Positions 12,101 to 25,300 of a stretch of 64,000 bases of DNA are shown here, piece after piece (position 1 is the stretch's first letter; the number at the start of each line of letters is the position of its first letter). The notes under the pieces are model-generated. The model worked only from the letters and a program-made list of their open reading frames with translations. It did no database searches and was not told where the DNA came from. The position numbers were made by a program, and so were the translations under genes. Source of the DNA: Mayamaea pseudoterrestris (taxonomy: Eukaryota; Bacillariophyta; Bacillariophyceae; Sellaphorales; Sellaphoraceae); NCBI GenBank assembly GCA_027923505.1, contig BROI01000033.1, forward strand, positions 1 through 64,000. Reading direction: 5' to 3'.

Positions 12101-15100
12101 GCCCCTACAGCAAGCCCTGTAGGTGCCCAAATTACACCAGAATGGTGCCAACATCATTATTCAGGCTGCGCTACAAGTTGGTAGGCTTGGCTGGTGTCTC
12201 AGGGGATGGCAATGTATTTGGTGACAACTTGTCCCCAGTCTCAGCCCACAGATGCCGTGACATTCAAACGCCCCTACAGCAAGCCCTGTAGGTGCCCAAA
12301 TTACACCAGAATGGTGCCGACATCATTATTCCGCCTGCGCTACATGATGGTAGGCTTGGCTGGTGTCTCAGGGGATGGCAATGTATTTGGTGACAACTTG
12401 TCACCAGTCTCAGCCCGCAGATGCCTTGACATTCAAACGCCCCTACAGAAAGCCCTGTCGATACCCAAATTACACCAGAATGGTGCCAACATCATTATTC
12501 AGCCTGCGCTACAAGATGGTAGGCTTGGCTGGTGTCTCAGGGGATGGCAATGTATTTGGTGACAACTTGTCACCAGTCTCAGCCCGCAGATGCCGTGACA
12601 TTCAAACGCCCCTACAGCAAGCCCTGTAGGTGCCCAAATTACACCAGAATGGTGCCAACATCATTATTCAGGATGCGCTACAAGATGGTAGGCTTGGCTG
12701 GTGTCTCAGGGGATGGCAATGTATTTGGTGACAACTTGTCACCAGTCTCTGCCCACAGATGCTGTGACAATCAAACGCCCCTACAGCAAGCCCTGTAGGT
12801 GCCCAAATTACACCAGAATGGTGCCAACATCATTATTCAGGCTGCGCTACAAGTGGGTAGGCTTAGTAACTGTCTCAGGGGATGGCAATGTATTTGGTGA
12901 CAACTTGTCACCAGTCTCAGCCCACAGATGCCGTGACATTCAAACGCCCCTACAGCAAGCCCTGTAGATACCCAAATTACACCAGAATGGTGCCAACATC
13001 ATTATTCAGCCTGTGCTACAAGATGGTAGGCTTGGCTTGTGTCTCAGGGGGTGGCGATGTATTTGGTGACAACTTGTCACCAGTCTCAGCCCACAGATGC
13101 CGTGACATTCAAACGCCCCTACAGCAAGCCCTGTAGATACCCAAATTACACCAGAATGGTGCCAACATCATTATTCAGCCTGCGCTACAAGATGGTAGGC
13201 TTGGCTGGTGTCTCAGGGGATGGCAATGTATTTGGTGACAACTTGTCACCAGTCTCAGCCCGCAGATTTTGTGACATTTAAATGCCCCTACAGCAAGCCC
13301 TGTAGATGCCCAAATTACACCAGAATGGTGCCAACATCATTATTCCGGCTGCGCTACAAGATGGTAGGCTTGGCTGGTGTCTCAGGGGATGGCAATGTAT
13401 TTGGTGACAACTTGTCACCAGTCTCAGCCCGCAGATGCCGTGACATTCAAACGCCCCTACAGCAAGCCCTGTAGGTGCCCAAATTACACCAGAATGGTGC
13501 CAACATCATTATTCAGGCTGCGCTACAAGATGGTAGGCTTGGCTGGTGTCTCAGGGGATGGCAATGTATTTGGTGACAACTTGTCACCAGTCTCAGCCCG
13601 CAGATGCCGTGACATTCAAACGCCCCTACAGCAAGCCCTGTAGGTGCCCAAATTACACCAGAATGGTGCCAACATCATTATTCAGGCTGCGCTACAAGAT
13701 GGTAGGCTTGGCTGGTGTCTCAGGGGATGGCAATGTATTTGGTGACAACTTGTCACCAGTCTCAGCCCGCAGATGCTGTGACATTCAAACGCCCCTACAG
13801 CAAGCCCTGTAGGTGCCCAAATTACACCAGAATGGTGCCAACATCATTATTCAGGCTGCGCTACATGATGGTAGGCTTGGCTGGTGTCTCAGGGGATGGC
13901 AATGTATTTGGTGACAACTTGTCACCAGTCTCTCAGCCCGCAAGCTACATTCAAACGCCCCTACAGAAAGCCCTGTCGATACCCAAATTACAACAGAATG
14001 GTGCCAACATCATCATTCAGCCTGCGCTACAAGATGGTAGGCTTGGCTGGTGTCTCAGGGGATGGCAATGTATTTGGTGTCACCAGTCTCAGCCGGCAGA
14101 TGCCGTGACATTCAAACGCCCCTACAGCAAGCCCTGTAGATACCCAAATTACACCAGAATGGTGCCAACATCATTATTCTGCCTGCGCTACATGATGGTA
14201 GGCTTGGCTGGTGTCTCAGGGGATGGCAATGTATTTGGTGACAACTTGTCACCAGTCTCAGCCCACAGATTTTGTGACATTTAAATGCCCCTACAGAAAG
14301 CCCTGTCGATACCCAAATTACACCAGAATGGTGCCAACATCATTATTCAGGCTGCGCTACAAGATGGTAGGCTTGGCTGGTGTCTCAGGGGATGGCAATG
14401 TATTTGGTGACAACTTGTCACCAGTCTCAGCCCGCAGATGCCGTGACATTCAAACGCCCCTACAGCAAGCCCTGTAGGTGCCCAAATTACACCAGAATGA
14501 GCCAAACATCAATATTCATGCTGCGCTACGAGATGGTAGGCTTGGCTTGTGTCTCAGGGGATGGCGATGTATTTGGTGACAACTTGTCACCAGTCTCAGC
14601 CGGCAGATGCCGTGACATTCAAACGCCCCTACAGCAAGCCCTGTAGATACCCAAATTACACCAGAATGGTGCCAATATCATTATTCCGCCTGCGCTACAA
14701 GATGGTAGGCTTGGCTGGTGTCTCAGGGGATGGCGATGTATTTGGTGACAACTTGTCACCAGTCTCAGCCGGCAGATGCCGTGACATTCAAACGCCCCTA
14801 CAGCAAGCCCTGTAGGTGCCCAAATTACACCAGAATGGTGCCAACATCATTATTCTGCCTGCGCTACATGATGGTAGGCTTGGCTGGTGTCTCAGGGGAT
14901 GGCAATGTATTTGGTGACAACTTGTCACCAGTCTCAGCCCACAGATGCCGTGACATTCAAACGCCCCAACAGCAAGCCCTGTAGGTGCCCAAATTACACC
15001 AGAATGGTGCCAACATCATTATTCAGGCTGCGCTACAAGATGGTAGGCTTGGCTGGTGTCTCAGGGGATGGCAATGTATTTGGTGACAACTTGTCACCAG

Positions 15101-15113
15101 TCTCAGCCCGCAG
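9194..15113. repeat. Satellite family A block 3 (169-bp monomer)
   Basis: The longest uninterrupted family A block, about 35 monomers, mostly very similar to each other. One short monomer lies at about 10.61-10.67 kb (loss of the AAATTACACCAGAATGG segment), and a short patch with small indels lies at about 13.93-14.10 kb. The 19-bp palindrome is kept in nearly every copy. It ends at the standard A-to-B switch point. Confidence 0.97.
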
Positions 15114-16053
15114 CAGCCACCACCCGACACAACCCAACCCCAGTCATTTCCTGGAGGGTTTGAGGGTGTACCATTGAATGGATTGCACATCCTACATCCG
15201 TTATACATGCCTAATAATTGCAGAGACTCATATTGAAGCTGGCTGGCCCGTGGGTATGGCTATTGAGTGTAAACACCAAAACCATGTGGTATGGCAACCA
15301 TCCAACTCAACCCAACCGGAGCCACCAGCCACCAGCCACCATCCACCTCAACCCTATGTGGTCCACCAGCCACCATCCAACTCAACCCAACCCCGGTCAT
15401 TTTCCTGGAGGGTTTGGAGGTACACCATTGAATGGATTGCACATCCTACATCCGCCATATATGCAAAATAACCGCAGAGACTCAAATTGAAGCTGGTTGG
15501 CCCATGGGCATGGCTATTGAGTGTAAACACTGAAAAACCATAAGGTCTACCAGCCACCATCCACCTCAACCCAACCCCAGTCAATTACCTGGAGAGTTTG
15601 AGGGTGCACCATTGAATGGATTGCACATCCTACATCCTTTATGCTTGCCTAATAACCGCAAAGACTCATATTGAAGCTGGCTAGCCCATGGGCATGGCCA
15701 TTGAGTGTAAACACTGAAACCTATGTGGTCCACCAGCCACCATCAACTCAACCCAACCCCGGTCATTTTCCTGGAGGGTTTGAAGGTACACCATTATGCG
15801 TGCCTAATAACCGCAGCGACTCATATTGAAGCTGGCTGGCCCATGGTCATGGCTAGTGAGTGTACACAATGAAAAGCATAAGGTTGACCAGCCACCATCA
15901 ACTCAACCCAACCCCGGTCAGTTCCCTGGATGGTTTGAGGGTGCGCCATTGAATGGATTGCACATTTAAAATCCGTTATGTTTGCCTAATAACCGCAGAG
16001 ACTCATATTGAAGCTGGCTGGCCTATGGGTTATGGCTATTGAGTATAAACACT
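15114..16053. repeat. Satellite family B block 3 (~182-bp monomer)
   Basis: About five copies of family B, including one with an internal deletion near 15.79 kb and one compound copy at about 15.29-15.36 kb. The left edge is the standard A-to-B point. The right edge differs from the other B-to-A joins: AAACACT runs directly into GGTGCCAACATCATTATTC of family A. Confidence 0.93.
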
Positions 16054-19000
16054 GGTGCCAACATCATTATTCAGGCTGCGCTACAAGATGGTAGGCTTAG
16101 CCGGTGTCTCAGGGGATGGCAATGTATTTGGTGACAACTTGTCACCAGTCTCAGCCCACAGATGCCTTGACATTCAAACGCCCCTACAGCAAGCCCTGTA
16201 GGTGCCCAAATTACACCAGAATGGTGCCAACATCATTTTTCAGGCTGCGCTACAAGTGGGTAGGCTTGGCTGGTGTCTCAGGGGATGGCAATGTATTTGG
16301 TGACAACTTGTCACCAGTCTCAGCCCGCAGATGCCTTGACATTCAAACGCCCCTACAGCAAGCCCTGTAGATACCCAAATTACACCAGAATGGTGCCAAC
16401 ATCATAATTTAGCCTGCGCTACGAGATGGTAGGCTTGGCTGGTGACTCAGGGCATGGCAATGTATTTGGTGACAACTTGTCACCAGTCTCAGCCCACAGA
16501 TGCCGTGACATTCAAACGCCCCTACAGCAAGCCCTGTAGGTGCCCAAATTACACCAGAATGAGCCAAACATCAATATTCATGCTGCGCTACGAGATGGTA
16601 GGCTTGGCTGGTGACTCAGGGCATGGCAATGTTTTTGTTGATAACTTGTCACCAGTCTCAGCCCACAGATGCCATGACATTCAAACGCCCCTACAGCAAG
16701 CCCTGTAGGTTCCCAAATTACACCAGAATGGTGCCAACATCATTATTCAGGCTGCGCTACAATTTGGTAGGCTTGGCTGGTGTCTCAGGGGATGGCAATG
16801 TATTTGGTGACAACTTGTCACCAGTCTCAGCCACAGATGCTGTGACATGCAAACGCCCCTACAGCAAGCCCTGTAGGTGCCCAAATTACACCAGAATGGT
16901 GCCAACATCATTATTCTGACTGCGCTACAAGTTGGTTGGCTTGGCTGGTGTCTCAGGGGATGACAATGTATTTGGGGACAACTTGTCACTAGTCTCAGCC
17001 CACAGATGCCGTGACATTCAAACGCCCCAACAGCAAGCCCTGTAGATGCCCAAATCACACCACATAGTGCCAACATCATTATTCCGCCTGCGCTACAAGA
17101 TGGTAGGTTTGGCTGGTGTCTCAGGGGATGACAATGTATTTGGTGACAACTTGTCACCAGTCTCAGCCCGCAGATGCCATGACATTCAAACGCCCCGACA
17201 GCAAGCCCCTGTAGGTGCCCAAGTTACACCAGAATGGTGCCAACATCATTATTCAGGCTGCCCTACAAGATGGAAGGCTTGGCTGGTGTCTCAGGGGATG
17301 GCAATGTATTTGGTGACAACTTGTCACCAATCTCAGCCGCAGATGCTGTGACATGCAAACGACCCTACAGCAAGCCCTGTAGGTGCCCAAATTACACCAG
17401 AATAGTGCCAACATCATTATTCCGGCTGCGCTAAAAGATGGTAGGCTTGGCTGGTGTCTCAGGGGATGGCAATGTATTTGGTGACAACATGTCATCAGTC
17501 TCAGCCCGCAGATGCCGTGACATTCAAACGTTCCTACAGCAAGCCCTGTAGGTGCCCAAATTACACCAGAATGGTGCCAACATCATTATTCCGGCTGCGC
17601 TACAAGATGGTAGGCTTGGCTGGTGTCTCAGGGGATGGCAATGTATTTGGTGACAACTTGTCACCAGTCTCTGCCCACAGATGCTGTGACAATCAAACGC
17701 CCCTACAGCAAGCCCTGTAGGTGCCCAAATTACACCAGAATGGTGCCAACATCATTTATCAGGCTGCGCTACAAGTTGGTAGGCTTAGTGGGTGTCTCAG
17801 GGGATGGCAATGTATTTGGTGACAACTTGTCACCAGTCTCAGCCCACAGATGCCGTGACATTCAAACGCCCCTACAGCAAGCCCTGTAGGTGCCCAAATT
17901 ACACCAGAATGGTGCCAACATAATTATTCAGGCTGCGCTACAAGTTGGTAGGCTTGGCTGGTGTCTCAGGGGATGGCAATGTATTTGGTGACAACTTGTC
18001 ACCAGTCTCAGCCCACAGATGCCGTGACATTCAAACGCCCCTACAGCAAGCCCTGTAGGTGCCCAAATTACACCAGAATGAGCCAAACATCAATATTCAT
18101 GCTGCGCTACGAGATGGTAGGCTTGGCTGGTGACTCAGGGCATGGCAATGTTTTTGTTGATAACTTGTCACCAGTCTCAGCCCACAGATGCCATGACATT
18201 CAAACGCCCCTACAGCAAGCCCTGTAGGTTCCCAAATTACACCAGAATGGTGCCAACATCATTATTCAGGCTGCGCTACAATTTGGTAGGCTTGGCTGGT
18301 GTCTCAGGGGATGGCAATGTATTTGGTGACAACTTGTCACCAGTCTCAGCCACAGATGCTGTGACATGCAAACGCCCCTACAGCAAGCCCTGTAGGTGCC
18401 CAAATTACACCAGAATGGTGCCAACATCATTATTCTGCCTGCGCTACAAGTTAGTTGGCTTGGCTGGTGTCTCAGGGGATGACAATGTATTTGGTGACAA
18501 CTTGTCACTAGTCTCAGCCCACAGATGCTGTGACATTCAAACACCCATACAGCAAGCCCTGTAGGTGCCCAAATTACACCAGAATGGTGCCAACATCATT
18601 ATTCCGGCTGCGCTACAAGATGGTAGGCTTAGCGGGTGTCTCAGGGGATGGCAATGTATTTGGTGACAACTTGTCACCAGTCTCAGCCCGCAGATGCCGT
18701 GACATTCAAACGCCCCTACAGCAAGCCCTGTAGGTGCCCAAATTACACCAGAATGGTGCCAACATCATTATTCGGGCTCCGCTTCAAGATGGAAGGCTTG
18801 GCTGGTGTCTCAGGGGATGACAATGTATTTGGTGACAACTTGTCACCAGTCTCGGCCTGCAGATGCCGTGACATTCAAACGCCCCTACAGCAGGCCATGT
18901 ATACACCCAAATGACACCAGAATGGTGCCAACATCATTATTCAGGCTGCGCTACAAGATGATATGCCTGGCTAGTGTCTCAGGGGATGGCAATGATATTG

Positions 19001-22000
19001 GTGACAACTTGTCACCAGTCTCAGCCTGCAGATGCCTTGACATTCAAACGCCCCTACAGCAGGCCATGTATACACCCAAATGACACCAGAATGGTGCCAA
19101 CATCATTATTCCGGCTGCGCTACAAGATGGTAGGCTTGGCTGGTGTCTCAGGGGATGGCAATGTATTTGGTGACAACTTGTCACCAGTCTCAGCCCACAG
19201 ATGCCGTGACATTCAAACGCCCCTACAGCAAGCCCTGTAGGTGCCCAAATTACACCAGAATGGTGCCAACATCATTATTCAGGCTGCGCTACAAGTTGGT
19301 AGGCTTGGCTGGTGTCTCAGGGGATGGCAATGTATTTGGTGACAACTTGTCACCAGTCTCAGCTCACAGGTGCCGTGACATTCAAACGCCCCTACAGCAA
19401 GCCCTGTAGGTGCCCAAATTACACCAGAATGGTGCCAACATCATTATTCCGGCTGCGCTACAAGATGGTAGGCTTGGCTGGTGTCTCAGGGGATGGCAAT
19501 GTATTTGGTGACAACTTGTCACCAGTCTCAGCCCACAGATGCCGTGACATTCAAACGCCCCTACAGCAAGCCCTGTAGGTGCCCAAATTACACCAGAATG
19601 GTGCCAACATCATTATTCTGGCTCCGCTACAGAGGAAGGCTTGGCTGGTGTCTCAGGGGATGGCAATGTATTTGGTGACAACTTGTCACCAGTCTCAGCC
19701 CGCAGATGCCGTGACATTCAAACGCCCCTACAGCAAGCCCTGTAGGTGCCCAAAACACACCAGAATGGTGCCAACATCATTATTCGGTCTGCGCTTCAAG
19801 ATGGTAGGTTTGGCTGGTGTCTCAGGGGATGCCAATGTATTTGGTGACAACTTGTCACCAGTCTCAGCCCGCAGATGCTGTGACATTCAAACGCCCCTAC
19901 AGCAAGCCCTGTAGGTGCCCAAATTACACCAGAATGGTGCCAACATCATTATTCAGGCTGCGCTACAAGATGGTTGGCTTGGCTGGTGTCTCAGGGGATG
20001 GCAATGTATTTGGTGACAACTTGTCACCAGTCTCAGCCCGCAGATGCCGTGACATTCAAACGCCCCTACAGCAAGCCCTGTAGGTGCCCAAATTACACCA
20101 GAATGGTGCCAACATCATTATTCCGCCTGAGCTACATGATGGAAGGCTTGGCTGGTGTCTCAGGGGATGGCAATGTATTTGGTGACAACTTGTCACCAGT
20201 CTGAGCCCGCAGATGCCGTGACATTCAAATGTTCCTACAGCAAGCCCTGTAGGTGCCCAAATTACACCAGAATGGTGCCAACATCATTATTCGGGCTCTG
20301 CTTCAAGATGGAAGGCTTGGCTGGTGTCTCAGGGGATGGCAATGTATTTGGTGACAACTTGTCACCAGTCTCAGCCCGCAGATGCTGTGACATTCAAACG
20401 TTCCTATAGCAAGCCCTGTAGATGCCCAAATTACACCAGAATGGTGCCAACATTATTATTCGGGCTCCGCTTCAAGATGGAAGGCTTGGCTGGTGTCTCA
20501 GGGGATGACAATGTATTTGGTGACAACTTGTCACCAGTCTCAGCCCGCAGATGCTGTGACATTCAAACGTTCCTATAGCAAGACCTTTAGGTGCCCAAAT
20601 CACACCACAATGGTGCCAACATTATTATTCAGGCTGTGCTACAAGATGGTAGGCTTGGCTGGTGTCTCAGGGGATGGCAATGTATTTGGTGACAACTTGT
20701 CACCAGTCTCAGCCCGCAGATGCCATGACATTCAAATGTTCCTACAGCAAGCCCTGTAGGTGCCCAAATTTCACCAGAATGGTGCCAACATCATTATTCC
20801 GGCTGTGCTACAAGATGGTTGGCTTGGCTGGTGTCTCAGGGGATGGCAATGTATTTGGCGACAACTTGTCACCAGTCTCAGCCCACAGATGCCATGACAT
20901 TGAAACGCCCCTACAGCAAGCCCTGTAGGTGCCCAAATTACACCAGAATGGTGCCAACATAATTATTCAGGCTGCGCTACAAGTTGGTAGGCTTGGCTGG
21001 TGTCTCAGGGGATGGCAATGTATTTGGTGACAACTTGTCACCAGTCTCATCCCGCAGATGCCGTGACATTCAAACGCCCCTACAGCAAGCCCTGTAGATG
21101 CCCAAATCACACCACAATGGTGCCAACATCATTACGCTGCCTGCGCTACATGATGGTATGCTTGCCTGGTGTCTCAGGGGATGACAATGTATTCAGTGAC
21201 ACCTGTCACCAGTCTGAGCCCGCAGATGCCGTTGACAAGTCGCAGAGCGGCGAAGTCAAGAGCCCGAACCCTAATTAGCTTGTGTCGAGTCCGCAGCTGT
21301 CGTATGTGACATGTGAATGAAGAAAGTGCGCAACCGTTATTATTGGCTGCGCTACACAAGATGGAAGGCTTGGCTGGTTTTTCAGGAGATGACAATGTAT
21401 TTGGTGACAACTTGTCACCAGTCTCAGCCCGCAGATGCAGTGACATTTAAACCCCCCAGCAAGCCCTGTAGGTGCCCAAATCACACCAGAATGGTGTCAA
21501 CATCATTTTTCAGGCTGTGCTACAAGATGGAAGGCTTGGCTGGTGTCTCAGGGGATGACAATGTATTTGTGACAACTTGTCACCAGTCTCAGCCCACAGA
21601 TGCCGTGACATTCAAATGCCCCTACAGAAGCCCTGTCGATGCCCAACTTACACCAGAATGGTGCCAACATCATTATTCCGGCTGTGCTACAAGATGGGGT
21701 TGGCTTGCTGGTGTCTCAGGGGAAATGAGGAACTACGTCTCAGCCATGGCCTGACTTTCGACGTGACGAACCTGTAAGGTGCCCAATTTCACCAGAATGG
21801 TGCCAACATCATTATTCCGGCTGTGCTACAAGATGGTGGCTTGGCTGGTGTCTCAGGGATGGCAATGTATTTGGTGACAACTTGTTACCAGTCTCAGCCC
21901 GCAGATGCCATGACATTTCAAAACGTTCCTACAGCAAGCCCTGTAGGTGCCCAAATTTCACCAGAATGGTGCCAACATCATTATTCCAGGCTGTGCTACA

Positions 22001-22363
22001 AGATGGTTGGCTTGGCTGGTGTCTCAGGGGATGGCAATGTATTTGGCGACAACTTGTCACCAGTCTCAGCCCCGGACTCCAGCATGCCATGAATAAGAAA
22101 AGAACTTACAGCAAGCCTGTAGGTGCCCAAATTACACCAGAATGGTGCCAACATAATTATATTCAAGGCTGCGCTACAAGTTGGTTGGCTTGGCTGAAAG
22201 AGGGGATGGTAATGTATTTGGCGACAACTTGTCACCAATCTCACTACAGATGCCATGATTGAACGCCCCTACAGCAAGTTCCCAGGTACTCAAATTACAC
22301 CAAATAACATAATTCATTCAGGCTGCGTGCTGGTAGGTCATTGGTGTCTCAGGGATGGCAATG
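16054..22363. repeat. Satellite family A block 4, interrupted by retroelement sequence
   Basis: About 37 family A monomers. A nine-monomer segment is duplicated: the string GACTCAGGGCATGGCAATG with its neighbours occurs at about 16.61 kb and again at 18.13 kb (offset 1519 bp). From about 21.2 kb the array is disturbed. A 104-bp LTR fragment sits at 21233-21336. The monomers after it, to 22363, carry many small indels and one unrelated stretch at about 21.72-21.77 kb. The block then joins the internal part of the copia element. Confidence 0.93.
21233..21336 (+). mobile_element. Ty1/copia 5' LTR fragment in satellite A
   Basis: 104 bp starting TGACAAGTCGCAGAGCGG match the start of the 3' LTR at 26268 with a single difference (GTGCGCAACC here, GTGCACAACC there). 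The left edge breaks a family A monomer after GATGCCGT. The right edge runs back into satellite A (TTATTATTGGCTGCGC). This is best read as the leading part of the 5' LTR of the element at 22364-26662, separated from its body by about 1 kb of satellite. Confidence 0.85.
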
Positions 22364-25300
22364 GTCGCGAGCATTGACTTGGATAAGCATTCAGCGTCGA
22401 CTGTCGATCGCGGTGCGAGTGGCGGAGTATGGGAGCGGACGGACGCATCCTACCGAGGACAAGTTCCACAAGATTGAAGTCACTGGAGTCGGTGGTCTCA
22501 AGCTTCCGGACCTGTCTACCGTCACAGCAGTTGCCAAGCTTAAGAGCACCAAGGGTTGGGTCGTCGGCGAGTTCCATAATTACGCATATTCTGGAACTGG
22601 CAAGACGATTCAATAGTATGCAGGTGGAAGCCTTCGGTCTTCATGTCATCGACAAGCATTACAACTTTGGTGGCAAGTTACGAATCGAAACGCCAGATGG
22701 ATACAAGTTTATGCTCGGAATGGAAAGTGGCATGGCAACCTTGCTAATGTTTCCAGTATTGGCGCATGAGCTACACACCTTACCTCGAGTCATGATGACT
22801 TTCGATGGGCCTTGGGATCCGAATGAGTTTGACGTTGAGCCGACCGAGGACGATGACTATGACTCTTCGGATGACGATGATGACGAGGACAACGTACCAG
22901 ACTTGTTGTCACGCGACGAAGACGACGAAGACAGTGACAACGGCGAGGCGGGTTTCCGCGCGCGCGGTGCTCGCACCCATGCAGAGCAACGTGACTTATA
23001 CGGTGAACGACAATCAACCTGTTTACACCGAGAAGGAGCTGAATGTTTGTGCCGGCCGTACAGAAGTACAATGCGGATCTCGTCTATCAGCCCTACAAGT
23101 CTATCCTGCCAAAGAAACCCAATATCGACGCATGCTGCCAAACTTTGCATGGTACCCGCGCAGACACAAGGATACTTTCGCGCCACTACGCAGTTCAACA
23201 TGCACGCCGATACCCCCACGAATGCATCCGAAAGAGCCGATTCTGGAATCTACCGTCTAGATGATCGAGTACCATGACACCATGTTCTTCGACGAACCTG
23301 CCATGGTGACCATATCGACGGACATGCAGGTACATCGCGCAGCTATTCTATGGTTGTCGCAGTCAGATCATTGTCGTGTATCCCATGCGGACAAGGTAGC
23401 AGAAACGATTCCATTTCATCCGCGAGTTGGAGCTCGAGTCTTCTCGATAATGCGAAAGAACATGGTGCCGAAGTGACCGCGGTCATGATTCGCGTCGCAT
23501 AATGGAGCTTAATCAAAACCCAGCCGGGATATCGGCACGTAAAGGAAAGTCATGAACGACTTATGGACCAAACGGCACCCGGGCATGCTTCTGGCTGCGC
23601 CTACTCTCAGACCGAGTTGTACTCTTACCAGTTCCCATCGAGTTTATCACTGGGCAAGTTCCCGACGTGTCGAGGTTTGCATTTTCGTGGTTTGAAAAAC
23701 TACTTTGTCAAGATCCAGGCCCGGTACCGCAGCGTACGCTTGGTCCCAACATGACGGCGGAGACGACCTGACGTACTTCATCTGCGATTGCGAGAACAAT
23801 AGGAATCGGTTGCCCAAAACACCATTTACGGCACCTGCTTCCCCAGTCATGAAAGAAGGGGAGCCGCGTCTCTATACCGTACCTGGTCTGGTGGCGAATC
23901 TTATGGAAATGATCAAGAAGATTCCGACGCGCCACAGACGATGATTCTCATTTCACCTCGGACATCCTACACAGGCAAGGCGGACGGGAAACCGCGCGAG
24001 GCAAGATCTGCGAAACCCAGAGCCACGAAGACGGGCACAAAGCTCCAAAGTACGCACTGATGAAGCGCCGGGGCGTCATGAGCAAGCTGAACAACCGCGA
24101 CGCCCAGAACCATCAGAACATTAAAATGATGCTGAAGCTTGGTAACGGCGAAGCGGACGAAGTCATGTCATATGTCGAGGTTTCCGATCTCAACGAGGCC
24201 AAAGTGAACCAAGACATGGCGAATCCTGAGCGTAAATGGTTCTTCAAGGAGATTCTAGACCATCAGGGTCCGCTGACGAGCAAGTCGAAGAACTGGAAGC
24301 ACTCCAAGTGGAACGTCCTTGTACAATGGGACGATGGATCCAAGACTTGGGAGCCTCTCAACGCGATGATCGAAAGCGACAAAGTATCAGTGGCAGCCTA
24401 CGTGCAAAAGCATAATCTTCTCGACAAGGACGGATGGGCACCGTTGAATCGATGGGCCCGGAACGCCAAGAAGGTTGCGCGCAAGGTGGCGACTGCCCGA
24501 ATGGAGCAGCAGAAGAACGGACCGCGCTACAAGTTTGGAGTCCAAGTACCCCGAGACTGGAAGGAAGCGCGTCATCTACAAGAAGCTGCAGGGCACACAA
24601 AGTGGACGGATGCGGAAGGCGTGGAGCTTGCGAATCTGGACGAGTACGAGACGTTTCAAGATCTTGGTCCGAGTTCCACCACAACACCACCAACTGGTTA
24701 CCAGAAGATCCGAGTCCATTTTGTGTACGATGTCAAGCACGATTTGCGATACAAGGCACGTCTCGTTGCAGGCGGCCACATGACGAAAGACAACGACGAT
24801 GCCTACTCCAGTGTTATCTCATTGAAGGCAATGCGTCTAGCTCTCGTCATTGGAGAAGCAAACGGCAAGAAGTGCATGGTCGGTGACATTGGGAATGCTT
24901 ATCTCGAAGCGTTCACCAAGGAGAAGGTCTACTTCGTTGGAGGCCCCGAGTTCGGGGAGCGCAAAGGACACATCCTAGTCATCGTCAAGGCTTTGTACGG
25001 ATTGCGAACGAGCGGAGCACGATTTCACGAACGCTTAGCCGACGCCCTACTTGCGGAAGGGTGGAAGCCGTCCTATTGCGATTCCGATCTGTGGATCAAG
25101 GACGCCGGCGACAGCTACGACTACCTCTGTGTATGGGTCGACGATCTGTTGAATATTTCAGACGATCCCGCAGCGTTCTTCAAGATGCTAGAGGAGAAGT
25201 ACAAGTTTAAGCTCAAAGGTGCATTGGACATCGAGTATCATCTCGGCGGTGACTTTGAGAGCGTGACGAAACCCTTTACTGGTCGGCCAAGACCGCTGTA

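Noticed and set aside
22790-23219. Minus-strand ORFs opposite the acidic copia region
   Set aside because: They are Arg/His or Ser-run shadows of an Asp/Glu-rich plus-strand segment.
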